Below, piece by piece: positions 9,400 to 16,264 of a stretch of DNA of 64,000 bases. The notes below the pieces were generated by a model, which made no database searches, had not been told where the DNA came from, and was given only the letters and a program-made list of their open reading frames with translations. The DNA is taken from assembly GCA_965247125.1 (NCBI GenBank), contig CBDFGO010000002.1, positions 744,001 to 808,000 on the forward strand, in the 5' to 3' direction. Both the position numbers and the translations under genes were made by a program. The stretch's first letter is position 1. Each line of letters starts with the position of its first letter. This DNA is from CALBJU01 sp965247125. Lineage in GTDB: Bacteria; Bacteroidota; Rhodothermia; Rhodothermales; UBA10348.

Positions 9400-9408
9400 A
9401 GTGCAGAT

Positions 9409-9444
9409 AAAAAAAGAGGACGCGACTTCGTCGCGCCCTCTTTT
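9409..9444 (-). terminator. intrinsic terminator after the DUF4097 pair
   Basis: The stem pairs 9414-9419 with 9437-9442 and 9421-9425 with 9431-9435 around one mismatch, with loop CTTCG. On the minus strand it is followed by seven T (complement of 9409-9415). The other side also ends in four T, so it may act in both directions. Confidence 0.85.
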
Positions 9445-9467
9445 AAGTTCTCTACCCAAGTGTTCTC

Positions 9468-10379
9468 TCAGTTACGACGCAGTGACACATTGCCAACCCC
9501 GGCGGATAGCGATATCTCGGGCCCTCCTCCGTTGATTTCACCGCTGAATGACTTGGACATCCATTTTCCTCTTACTCGCAGGTCGTAGTCGGTTCGTGCA
9601 CTCCCCATGCTCGAGTGAGCGGTGACGTCTGCGCCCACAGAATCATCGACGTACACGGTAATATCTCCCGCGCCGGTGCCAAACGAAGAATCACCGCTTA
9701 GCTTGTTGGTAATGGTGGCATAGATATTTCCCGCTCCAGTTCGTGCCTCAATTTCCCCTTCGATACCGTCAAGAGTGATGTCTCCGGCGCCCGAATGGAC
9801 ATAAATTTCTCCGTATGCGCCTGCGATGGAAATATTACCCGCGCCAGATGAGATGTCCACAGGACCCTGAATATCTCCGATATCGACATTTCCCGCTCCT
9901 GTGCGGCCTTCAATGGATCCACTCAGATCCGCAATTTCGATGTTACCAGCGCCTGAACGAAATTCCACGTTGTAGGAGTCTGGAACCCGAATGAAGAAAC
10001 TGACTCTCAGATTGTGATTCTTCTTCCAGCGACGCCAGGCACGGCTTTCGTCATCTCTATCGAAACGGGTCTCAACGATCACGTCATCTCCTTCACGGTC
10101 GAAAAAATACTCGTGCCGGGCCAGCACTTCCTTCAGTTCGCTATTCGAAGAATTTCGAAGATCCCGCTCCATTACAATCGTTACTTCAGAACCTGAAGCC
10201 GTGAGTATCTCGACATTACCAATATCTACGTCGATATAGAGTGTCCCACCTTCACTGACTGAGAAGGATTCTTTCACAATATCCTGCCTGGCATGCGCGG
10301 TAGTACTCAGCGCTGCGCAGGTCAGAAACGTGAAGGCCAGAAGCCAAATCGTAGATTTAATGTTTTTTCCAGTCGTCAT
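9468..10379 (-). CDS. secreted DUF4097-type beta-strand repeat protein
   Basis: A 303-residue protein with a clear Sec signal peptide (residues 1 to about 31, ending TTAHARQ) and a body made of short repeated beta-strand units containing GAGNI/GAGDI turns (RTGAGNVDIGD, SSGAGNISIAG, HSGAGDITLDG, RTGAGNIYA). This is the right-handed beta-solenoid style of DUF4097 proteins, which are found beside ECF sigma/anti-sigma genes and have no established biochemical role. It is the last gene of the sigma-anti-sigma cluster, has its own terminator downstream, and is a shorter relative of the gene 94 bases upstream. Confidence 0.88.
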   Translation of the reverse strand: MTTGKNIKSTIWLLAFTFLTCAALSTTAHARQDIVKESFSVSEGGTLYIDVDIGNVEILTASGSEVTIVMERDLRNSSNSELKEVLARHEYFFDREGDDVIVETRFDRDDESRAWRRWKKNHNLRVSFFIRVPDSYNVEFRSGAGNIEIADLSGSIEGRTGAGNVDIGDIQGPVDISSGAGNISIAGAYGEIYVHSGAGDITLDGIEGEIEARTGAGNIYATITNKLSGDSSFGTGAGDITVYVDDSVGADVTAHSSMGSARTDYDLRVRGKWMSKSFSGEINGGGPEISLSAGVGNVSLRRN

Positions 10380-10473
10380 TTATCCCTCTCGACGTTGATT
10401 CGTTATGGTGACTACGCGCGCGCGCTGGCCATAGTTACATATCACAAGTGACCACGAAAATGTGCGCGTCCTG

Positions 10474-11709
10474 CTACCTGTTTCGGACGTAAATATCCCC
10501 AGCCTGGAGGCTGAGAGAAATTTCTCCACCGCCTCCTCCAATTTCAAGTTCGAGGCGGCGCACCTCATTTCTACGGATGTTTGGTCGCTGCCTCAGCACC
10601 TCGACGTCCCAGCCGGATCTCGCAACTTCAATAGTCCCACTCTGGCCGACCGTGGCCAGTATATCGGCACGAACATTTTGCGGCAATCTGATATCTATTT
10701 CTCCATGACCTACGTCGATGATCAGACTTCCCTTACTCAGAAAAGAGGTATTAATCACTGTGACATCAACATTGCCCACTTCCGTGATTGCTCGCACCTC
10801 GCTTCTAATTTCTTCGAGATCGATGTCACCGGCCAGCGTTTCGAGCCTCATTTCTGATTTCAACTGCCTTCCTTCAATATCACCACCGTTGGTGCTCGCT
10901 CTAATGGCCCCTGAAATTGCAATCAAGTCGATGTCACCGCCGCCCGAGGAGACAGTCACACGCCCACCCACATGATCGACATCAATATTTCCTGCCGCCG
11001 TGAGTACCGACACATCGCCCTCAACGTCGCCTACTTCCACATTGCCACCAGCGGTGACGATATCAACGCCGTCCTCGACGTTTCTGACGACAACCTGCCC
11101 GCCTCCCGTTGTTGCACTGACCTCGCCTTCAATGTTTGATACGGTGATTTGACCGCCGCTGGTAGAGATCGTCACATCACCCGAGGAATAGGCAACGTTT
11201 ACATTGCCGCCATCGGAGCGAACGTCGATAGGACCGGCAACATCCTGGATTTTTACGGCTCCACCACCAGTGTCAATATTGAGATAGGCATCCAGATCGA
11301 TGGCTGCGATTGCACCACCATTGGACTCGAAATGGACCGTTATCCCGGATGGGACGAGTATTTCATACCGCGTTCCATTCACCGTCCCCGGACTTTCAAT
11401 CATTATGTAATCCGAGTCCGATAGGATATCCAGCGCGAATCCCTCCCCTACTTCACGTGCTTCTTCGCGCGCCTCACTCTGTATCGGAATGATTTCGCGA
11501 ATCACGATGAATCTGGAATCGCTCCCCGATATCCCCGCCGATCCGTTGAATTCTTCGAAAGAAACGGTCCCCTGGGTAGTGACCTCTATCGAGTACTCCC
11601 TCTCCCATCTCCAGTCTCCGGGCTCACCGCTTAAATCCTGCGCCTGAATTTCGGACACCCCAATGCCCAGGAACAGAAAGAGAAGAGCTATGAATTTTAG
11701 TTTCGACAT
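10474..11709 (-). CDS. secreted DUF4097-type beta-strand repeat protein, larger paralogue
   Basis: A 411-residue protein with an N-terminal signal peptide (KLKFIALLFLFLGIGVSEIQAQ) and a long series of degenerate strand repeats, each carrying a GG or AG turn followed by a V/I-rich strand (DTGGGAVKIQDV, RSDGGNVNVAY, STSGGQITVSN, TTGGGQVVVRNV, TAGGNVEVGDV). Probably exported to the periplasm or cell surface. It follows the anti-sigma gene by 10 bases and precedes its smaller paralogue, so all three should share one transcript. Its expression may be altered by the insertion sequence in the sigma gene upstream. Confidence 0.88.
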   Translation of the reverse strand: MSKLKFIALLFLFLGIGVSEIQAQDLSGEPGDWRWEREYSIEVTTQGTVSFEEFNGSAGISGSDSRFIVIREIIPIQSEAREEAREVGEGFALDILSDSDYIMIESPGTVNGTRYEILVPSGITVHFESNGGAIAAIDLDAYLNIDTGGGAVKIQDVAGPIDVRSDGGNVNVAYSSGDVTISTSGGQITVSNIEGEVSATTGGGQVVVRNVEDGVDIVTAGGNVEVGDVEGDVSVLTAAGNIDVDHVGGRVTVSSGGGDIDLIAISGAIRASTNGGDIEGRQLKSEMRLETLAGDIDLEEIRSEVRAITEVGNVDVTVINTSFLSKGSLIIDVGHGEIDIRLPQNVRADILATVGQSGTIEVARSGWDVEVLRQRPNIRRNEVRRLELEIGGGGGEISLSLQAGDIYVRNR

Positions 11710-11719
11710 ATGATTCTCT

Positions 11720-12661
11720 TCAATTCACGTCTTCCAACCGAGTGGTCTGCTCGAACTCTATCAGAGCATTTGTTGCCTGGCTTCGAATGAACGGATTATT
11801 GTCCTGTCTGGCAGCCTCAAGCACCGATTGCATCTCAATGGAAACCAACTCACTCCGGGTCAGCACTTTTAGCGCCTCAATCCGCAGGGCACTGTTAGCA
11901 TCTGTCAGTAAAATTTCGACCAGATGTTGTTTCACCTCTTCAGCCACAGGCGCACTTCTGTGTAGAGAATTCAAGGCTTTCAATGTTTGGAGCTTGATTC
12001 CTCCGTTTGTTTCCGTTGAGAGAACCTGTAACAATGCCGTTATCAGCGCCTGATCAGGCCTGATTCCCAGGAAATTTGCTTCTGAAACAGCTCGGGCGGC
12101 GCTCAATCTGCTACCCGGGTTTTCGCCATCCATTAGCGCTCGGCCAAGAAGCGCTTGGACTCTACTGTCAGACATGTCGCCAGTGATAGAGGTCTGAAGG
12201 GCGGATTCGTACTGGATCTGAACCAATCCTCGATCCGAATCGAAATCGATATCGGAGACGCGTGCCTGCGACGCGAGATCGGAGGCAACCGTAGGAGCCA
12301 GACTGGAAGTGTCAATTGAGATCCTTCCCACAAAAAATATTACCACGGCAGCGACGGCGATAGCACTCCACTGCATGCGATAACCAAGCCGAGGAAGGAT
12401 TGGTCGGGAACGATAGGGAGCCTTCTCGGCCTGCAAGCGCCTCGATGTAGCATTTCTGATGGCATCCAGAGTCGTAGCGTCAATTTCGATGGATGGAGAT
12501 CGTGGCACTGTCATAGACAGAGATTCGATGGACGCGAACGCTTCCTTACAGGAAGAGCACACTACCATTCTGGCCTCGATGTCGGCTCGCTGGTGATCGT
12601 CCATTTCGTCATAGAAATAGAGGACGAAATCATCTTTATTATGTGAACAAGTATTTCCCAT
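11720..12661 (-). CDS. anti-sigma factor-like membrane protein with HEAT-type repeats
   Basis: 313 residues. The N-terminal cytoplasmic part looks like a zinc-finger anti-sigma domain (Cys5, Cys35, Cys38 in CSSC), but the usual His four residues before the Cys pair is Arg31, so classic zinc binding may be altered. One membrane helix spans about residues 97-113 (WSAIAVAAVVIFFVGRI). The outer part contains helical HEAT-like repeats from about 160 to 305 (SRLSAARAVSEANFLG, GGIKLQTLKALNSLHR, SALRIEALKVLTRSEL, PFIRSQATNALIEFEQ). It starts 21 bases after the original stop of the sigma gene, the expected sigma/anti-sigma order. The periplasmic repeat domain could sense a partner such as the DUF4097 proteins; that is speculation. 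Confidence 0.85.
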   Translation of the reverse strand: MGNTCSHNKDDFVLYFYDEMDDHQRADIEARMVVCSSCKEAFASIESLSMTVPRSPSIEIDATTLDAIRNATSRRLQAEKAPYRSRPILPRLGYRMQWSAIAVAAVVIFFVGRISIDTSSLAPTVASDLASQARVSDIDFDSDRGLVQIQYESALQTSITGDMSDSRVQALLGRALMDGENPGSRLSAARAVSEANFLGIRPDQALITALLQVLSTETNGGIKLQTLKALNSLHRSAPVAEEVKQHLVEILLTDANSALRIEALKVLTRSELVSIEMQSVLEAARQDNNPFIRSQATNALIEFEQTTRLEDVN

Positions 12662-12682
12662 ACCGTTGGTTAGTTGGTTGCG

Positions 12683-12763
12683 CTATGCCTGATTAGCAGA
12701 TCGTTCTGTCGAAACAGAATGAGAGTGCAAAACTTTGCGCAGCTTCCGAGTGGCCCGAAATAA
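12683..12763 (-). pseudogene. severed C-terminus of the ECF sigma factor gene
   Basis: Joining 14034 and up to this segment, with one copy of the TAA target duplication removed, restores a continuous frame: GTVKNY-LFRATRKLRKVL then about 14 residues to a TAG at 12683-12685. LFRATRKLRK is the normal end of a sigma-4 recognition region, which shows that this fragment is the detached tail of the gene at 13992-14543. It has no start codon of its own. It lies between the insertion sequence and the anti-sigma gene. Confidence 0.88.
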
Positions 12764-12775
12764 AGAGATGGTCCT
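12764..12775. repeat. left terminal inverted repeat of the IS
   Basis: AGAGATGGTCCT, the exact inverted copy of 14022-14033. This end lies downstream of orfB. Confidence 0.9.
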
Positions 12776-12816
12776 ATAAAACTGGACAGGGTCTTAGGTG
12801 GAATCTTGCGGATTGA

Positions 12817-13644
12817 TTATGCTGCTTCTTGAAGCGGCTGGTGATTAAAAAATACGTGATCAGGGGTCTTTCTTCCGTGTGAGCTGTGTCGCCTTTCGTT
12901 ATTGAAGTAGTCGAAGTATACAGCAATGGATTTGCGGGCTTCAGCCACACTGTCATAGGCTTTAAGGTACACCTCTTCATATTTCAGGCTACGCCACAGA
13001 CGTTCAACGAACACGTTGTCCATCCAGCGTCCTTTGCCATCCATAGAGATTTTGATGTCATGATTCTTCAGAACATCAGTAAAGGCCACGGATGTGAACT
13101 GGCTGCCCTGATCCGTATTGAAGATCTCTGGCGCTCCATACACGGCGATTGCTTCTTCGAGAGCTTCCACACAGAAGTCGGTGTCCATCGTATTGGAGAT
13201 CCGGCGTGAGAGTACTTTTCGGCTGTACCAGTCGATGACGGCGACCAGGTAAACGAATCCCCTTTTCATCGGAATGAATGTGATGTCGCTTGCGTAAACC
13301 TGCCGGGGCCGCGTCACGTTGAGCTTACGCAAGAGATACGGATAAATCTTGTGACCTTTTCCCGGAATCGAGGTCCGTTTCTTAGGATAAATGGCAATAA
13401 GGCCCATCAGACGCATTAATCGCCGGATTCGATGGCGGCCCACAAAAATACCTCTGTCCTCGAGCGCATCCTTCATGGTGCGCGATCCTCGCGTGGGACG
13501 TTCGATGTAGAGCTCATCCAGTTTTTTCATCACGGCCAGGTTCTCTTTGCTCTCGCCCACCGGCTTGTAATAGGCCGTCGAGCGGTTCAGCTCCAGCAGA
13601 TTGCACTGCCGTTTGATGGAGAGGTCGTGGATTGGGTCGATCAT
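12817..13644 (-). CDS. IS3-family transposase OrfB (DDE integrase domain)
   Basis: 275 residues from the first ATG. An HTH_21-like segment (RPTRGSRTMKDALEDRG) precedes the rve integrase core, whose acidic triad is visible in YASDITFIP (Asp), FNTDQGSQF (Asp) and VERLWRSLKYEEVY (Glu). The frame stays open upstream of this ATG and overlaps the end of orfA in the -1 phase (reading ...VGERRQMIDP), so the active product is probably an OrfAB fusion made by programmed frameshifting rather than OrfB alone. No truncation is seen. Confidence 0.95.
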   Translation of the reverse strand: MIDPIHDLSIKRQCNLLELNRSTAYYKPVGESKENLAVMKKLDELYIERPTRGSRTMKDALEDRGIFVGRHRIRRLMRLMGLIAIYPKKRTSIPGKGHKIYPYLLRKLNVTRPRQVYASDITFIPMKRGFVYLVAVIDWYSRKVLSRRISNTMDTDFCVEALEEAIAVYGAPEIFNTDQGSQFTSVAFTDVLKNHDIKISMDGKGRWMDNVFVERLWRSLKYEEVYLKAYDSVAEARKSIAVYFDYFNNERRHSSHGRKTPDHVFFNHQPLQEAA

Positions 13645-13658
13645 TTGGCGGCGCTCAC

Positions 13659-13946
13659 CTACTGGGTGCGACCGAGCGCTTTGGATAAAAAATCCTTCTC
13701 CATCGAAAGCTCGCCAATCTTGGCGTGAAGCTCCTTGATCTGGCCCTCCTCGTTGTGCTTTCTGGAATGCCCTTTTTCAAAGACCTCTTCAGCGTCCTGA
13801 ATCAATTTCTTCTTCCAGGTCTGAATCTGATTCGGGTGCACCTGGAATTGGTCTGCCAACTCGGCCATCGTGCGATCTCCTTTGACCGCCGCCAGCGCTA
13901 CTTTCGCTTTGAAGGCATTGCTGTGGTTTCTTCTTTTGCGACTCAT
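13659..13946 (-). CDS. IS3-family transposase OrfA (HTH, leucine zipper)
   Basis: 95 residues from the ATG at 13944-13946, which follows an AAAGG by 8 nt; an earlier in-frame start is possible but lacks a ribosome site. It is an HTH_8/InsE-type protein: RRNHSNAFKAKVALAA opening, HTH around MAELADQFQVHPNQIQTWK, then a coiled-coil segment (EEGQIKELHAKIGELSMEKDFL) used for multimerisation. Near its end, on the minus strand at 13692-13686, the heptamer T-TTT-TTA lies in the correct phase for a -1 slip into orfB. Confidence 0.94.
   Translation of the reverse strand: MSRKRRNHSNAFKAKVALAAVKGDRTMAELADQFQVHPNQIQTWKKKLIQDAEEVFEKGHSRKHNEEGQIKELHAKIGELSMEKDFLSKALGRTQ
13686..13692 (-). other. candidate -1 ribosomal frameshift heptamer (TTTTTTA)
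   Basis: In the orfA frame the codons read GA[T TTT TTA] TCC, a standard X-XXY-YYZ slippery site. A -1 slip here continues without a stop through ...IQSARSHPVGERRQ into OrfB. The arrangement is as known for IS3-family OrfAB; slippage itself is inferred. Confidence 0.7.
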
Positions 13947-13991
13947 CGTTTGTAGCCTTTCTTGAGGGTGATAAGATCGCAAGACTCCACC

Positions 13992-14543
13992 TTATTTGTT
14001 GTTCAGACTGTCCGATGAATCAGGACCATCTCTTAAATAGTTTTTAACCGTCCCCTCTGCGCAGTTGATCATCACTCCGATCTCACGGAGTTTGTAACCG
14101 TGCAAATGTTTCAGCACGAAAACGGCCCTTTCCCTGTCGGACAGTTCCTCCAGGCCTTTTTGTATTTCAGCTGACAGTTCATTCGTAACGTAGACTTCGT
14201 CGGGAGTGGCGCTGGAATCTTCCAAGAACGCTGGAGCGACTTCTTGCAATTGTTCCAGGGACAAGCGCTGCTTCCATCGAAGTTTTTTCTTCATGTTGAG
14301 TGCCTGGTTGATGACGATTCTCGTCAACCACGTTCCAAACGAACTATCGCTTCTGAACGAGTTCAGATTTTGATAGGCACGAATAACCCCTTCCTGGTAC
14401 GCGTCGTATGCGTCCTGCATGTTTCCCATGATTCCATGGGCAACCTGCAGGATGCAACTATCATAGAGGCGCACCAATTCGTCAAAGGAACGATTGTCAC
14501 CGTCCTTTGCTGCCTGAATGAGTTCTTGTTCGCGGTGATTCAT
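13992..14543 (-). pseudogene. ECF-type RNA polymerase sigma factor, 3' end replaced by the IS
   Basis: As it stands this frame gives 183 residues: sigma region 2 (YDAYQEGVIRAYQNLN, SSFGTWLTRIVINQ), a linker, and region 4 (LSDRERAVFVLKHLHGYKLREIGVMI, then GTVKNYL). After KNYL the frame enters the insertion sequence and ends with a foreign tail, RDGPDSSDSLNNK. The lost part is the end of the recognition helix and about 25 more residues, so promoter binding is likely impaired though not certainly abolished. The start ATG (14541-14543, MNHREQELIQAAKDGD) was preferred to longer in-frame starts because it matches the usual ECF N-terminus. Its partner anti-sigma gene lies beyond the element. Confidence 0.88.
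14022..14033. repeat. right terminal inverted repeat of the IS
   Basis: AGGACCATCTCT, the exact inverted copy of 12764-12775; upstream end of the element relative to orfA. The target duplication TAA follows at 14034-14036. Confidence 0.9.
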
Positions 14544-14693
14544 CGTCAGCTGGCTCGCATATTGGACCAGCATTGGAGGAAAAAGGTTTGCAATTACACT
14601 GGAAGTCAGAGAACATAAAAAGACCGTACCTTCCTGCCAAACAGTTCTGAATATCATTCAAACTTAGACAAAGAACTCGACAGAATTTGTAAC

Positions 14694-15644
14694 ATGAATG
14701 CGCGACTCAATGTGCTCCTGGCCCTATTGTTACTTTTCCCTGCTTGCCGGAGTGATGATGCTGCTCCACGGATCACCGTCCTCTCCATAAATTGGAAATT
14801 GGTCTCTTCGTCCTTTGACCTGCCCGACGCGATAGAAGTATGGGAAGGCACGGATGAGAATCTCCCTCTGAAGGCGTGGATGGCGAAAATTGACCTGGGC
14901 TCAAGCGATGTTCGTGTTGAGGTTCTCTCTTCGGATGACGAGGACGGTCGACAATCGGCTAGCGACTTTGCAAAAGAATCCGGTGCATGCCTGGTCGTAA
15001 ACGGCGGCTACTTCAGAGAAGTGGACGAATCCTTCGCACCCATCGGACTACTGCTTTCCGGGGGTGAACTCATTCATGCGGCAACGCCGGGGGTGTTCAG
15101 ACACGACATCCGATACGATGTGCAACGGGCCGCCATTGGTTTTGGCGGGTCCACTACGGCGGAAATAGGGTGGGTCTCTACTCGTGGAGACTCCGTGCTG
15201 TTGTGGCAAGACCCGATCGACAATATGCCCGAGCAACCGGGAACGATGCTGTCAATTGACTCGAGTAGTGTTTGGAAAGTCACCAATGCGCTATCTGCTG
15301 GCCCAGCGCTACTAAAAAGCGGAAACAATCGTATCACAGTCAATGAAGAAGTCTTCTTCGGGAGTACGATTCCGAATATTCACCCCCGAACCGCTGCAGG
15401 GATCGGTGAGAACGGCGAATTATTTTTCCTGGTAGTGGACGGACGACAGCGAGCCAGTCGGGGTGTTTCTTTGACGGAGCTCGCCGGAATCATGAGAGTT
15501 TTCGGAGTTAGAGACGCGTTGAATCTGGATGGAGGAGGATCATCGACCCTTGTCGTGCAAAACGAGTTGCTCAACAGTCCCACCGGAGGCAGCTTCGAAC
15601 GTGAAATCGTCTCTGCCATCGCCATACACTGCGCCGACCAATAG
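14694..15644 (+). CDS. phosphodiester glycosidase family lipoprotein (NAGPA/DUF2233)
   Basis: 316 residues with a lipoprotein signal peptide (lipobox FPAC, Cys18). The mature part follows the NAGPA fold: LVVNGGYFRE around residue 102, ALSAGPALLKSG, HPRTAAGIGENGELFFLVVDGR, and ALNLDGGGSSTLVVQ near residue 280. In other bacteria and eukaryotes the family removes sugars from phosphodiester links, for example in wall teichoic or glycan decorations; the substrate here is unknown. It is divergent from the sigma gene across 150 bases and has no co-directional partner. The start ATG directly precedes a good signal sequence. Confidence 0.88.
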   Translation: MNARLNVLLALLLLFPACRSDDAAPRITVLSINWKLVSSSFDLPDAIEVWEGTDENLPLKAWMAKIDLGSSDVRVEVLSSDDEDGRQSASDFAKESGACLVVNGGYFREVDESFAPIGLLLSGGELIHAATPGVFRHDIRYDVQRAAIGFGGSTTAEIGWVSTRGDSVLLWQDPIDNMPEQPGTMLSIDSSSVWKVTNALSAGPALLKSGNNRITVNEEVFFGSTIPNIHPRTAAGIGENGELFFLVVDGRQRASRGVSLTELAGIMRVFGVRDALNLDGGGSSTLVVQNELLNSPTGGSFEREIVSAIAIHCADQ

Positions 15645-15696
15645 TCACTTTGCTCCAGAAGGTGTTATCGTCAACCGAACGTCTTCAGAAGTCCCC

Positions 15697-16014
15697 TCAG
15701 GCCGCTGTTTCCGCCTCTCTCGTGGGCACTCTTACCAGGTCGATTCGACCATCAGTTGAACGAGCACGCCTCGAGACCACTTGAGACGCTTTCTCCTTGT
15801 TTTGGTCTCGGACCAGAAACGATACAAATACAATCACGGCGAGGGGTGGTAAAACAGATATCAGGAGCAGTAGGATTCCCTTTGTCACCGTTTGCATATC
15901 TCTGACAACGATTCCGGTTACAGCCATCCACCAGGCGATAACGGATACAAACATTCCGATCGCGGCGAAAAAGGTGCCGACGCCGCCTAGAAGCGTGTAA
16001 ATTTCTCGTAGCAT
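15697..16014 (-). CDS. small two-helix membrane protein, unknown function
   Basis: 105 residues with two hydrophobic segments (about 8-38, GGVGTFFAAIGMFVSVIAWWMAV region, and 47-68, ILLLLISVLPPLAVIVFVSF) and a basic, cytoplasmic-looking C-terminal tail (RDQNKEKASQVVSRRARSTD). I recognise no family. It lies alone between the convergent glycosidase gene and the rpoC terminator. Likely real because the hydrophobic pattern and length are coherent, but no homology is asserted. Confidence 0.6.
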   Translation of the reverse strand: MLREIYTLLGGVGTFFAAIGMFVSVIAWWMAVTGIVVRDMQTVTKGILLLLISVLPPLAVIVFVSFLVRDQNKEKASQVVSRRARSTDGRIDLVRVPTREAETAA

Positions 16015-16161
16015 GCGATGAGTTAGGGTGGCGAAGCGTGCAATCTGAGGCTACGATGCCCTTGTAGTGAAGATGCAGATCAACCACATTTTCATGTCTG
16101 CTCAGCTGGCTCTCGTTGCCGACTGAATTCAATCTGTTGTATCGGTCAAATCCGTTAAAAC

Positions 16162-16194
16162 AAAACCCCGGGCGCCGAAGGCGCCCGGGGTTTT
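16162..16194 (-). terminator. intrinsic terminator of the rpoBC operon
   Basis: A perfect 15-bp stem (16162-16176 with 16180-16194), centred on ACCCCGGGCGCC, with a 3-base loop GAA. It has A and T runs on both sides and so could act in both directions. It lies 70 bases after the rpoC stop. Confidence 0.93.
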
Positions 16195-16264
16195 AAGTCT
16201 ATCTCACAACCCATTCGTTACCACCGCTCCACTCAATGCGGAATCGGCGACTAGAATCAGCGGA

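Larger units (their letters stand above)
12764..14033 (-). mobile_element. IS3-family insertion sequence (1270 bp) inside an ECF sigma gene
   Basis: The element has perfect 12-bp terminal inverted repeats (12764-12775 and 14022-14033, AGAGATGGTCCT inward) with partial similarity further in, and two overlapping-phase genes, orfA and orfB, typical of the IS3 family. It is flanked by the 3-bp direct repeat TAA (12761-12763 and 14034-14036), which falls within the usual IS3 target-duplication range. Excision in silico with one TAA restores the sigma gene frame, which confirms the boundaries. Both transposase genes look intact, so it may be a recent arrival. Subgroup is not assigned. Confidence 0.93.

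Noticed and set aside
12758..14039. A 5-bp target duplication AAATA around the IS (12758-12762 and 14035-14039)
   Set aside because: With AAATA the restored sigma frame is wrong (Y-F-G-P-L). With TAA, shifting the borders by one base, the frame restores LFRATRKLRK, so the 3-bp version is adopted.
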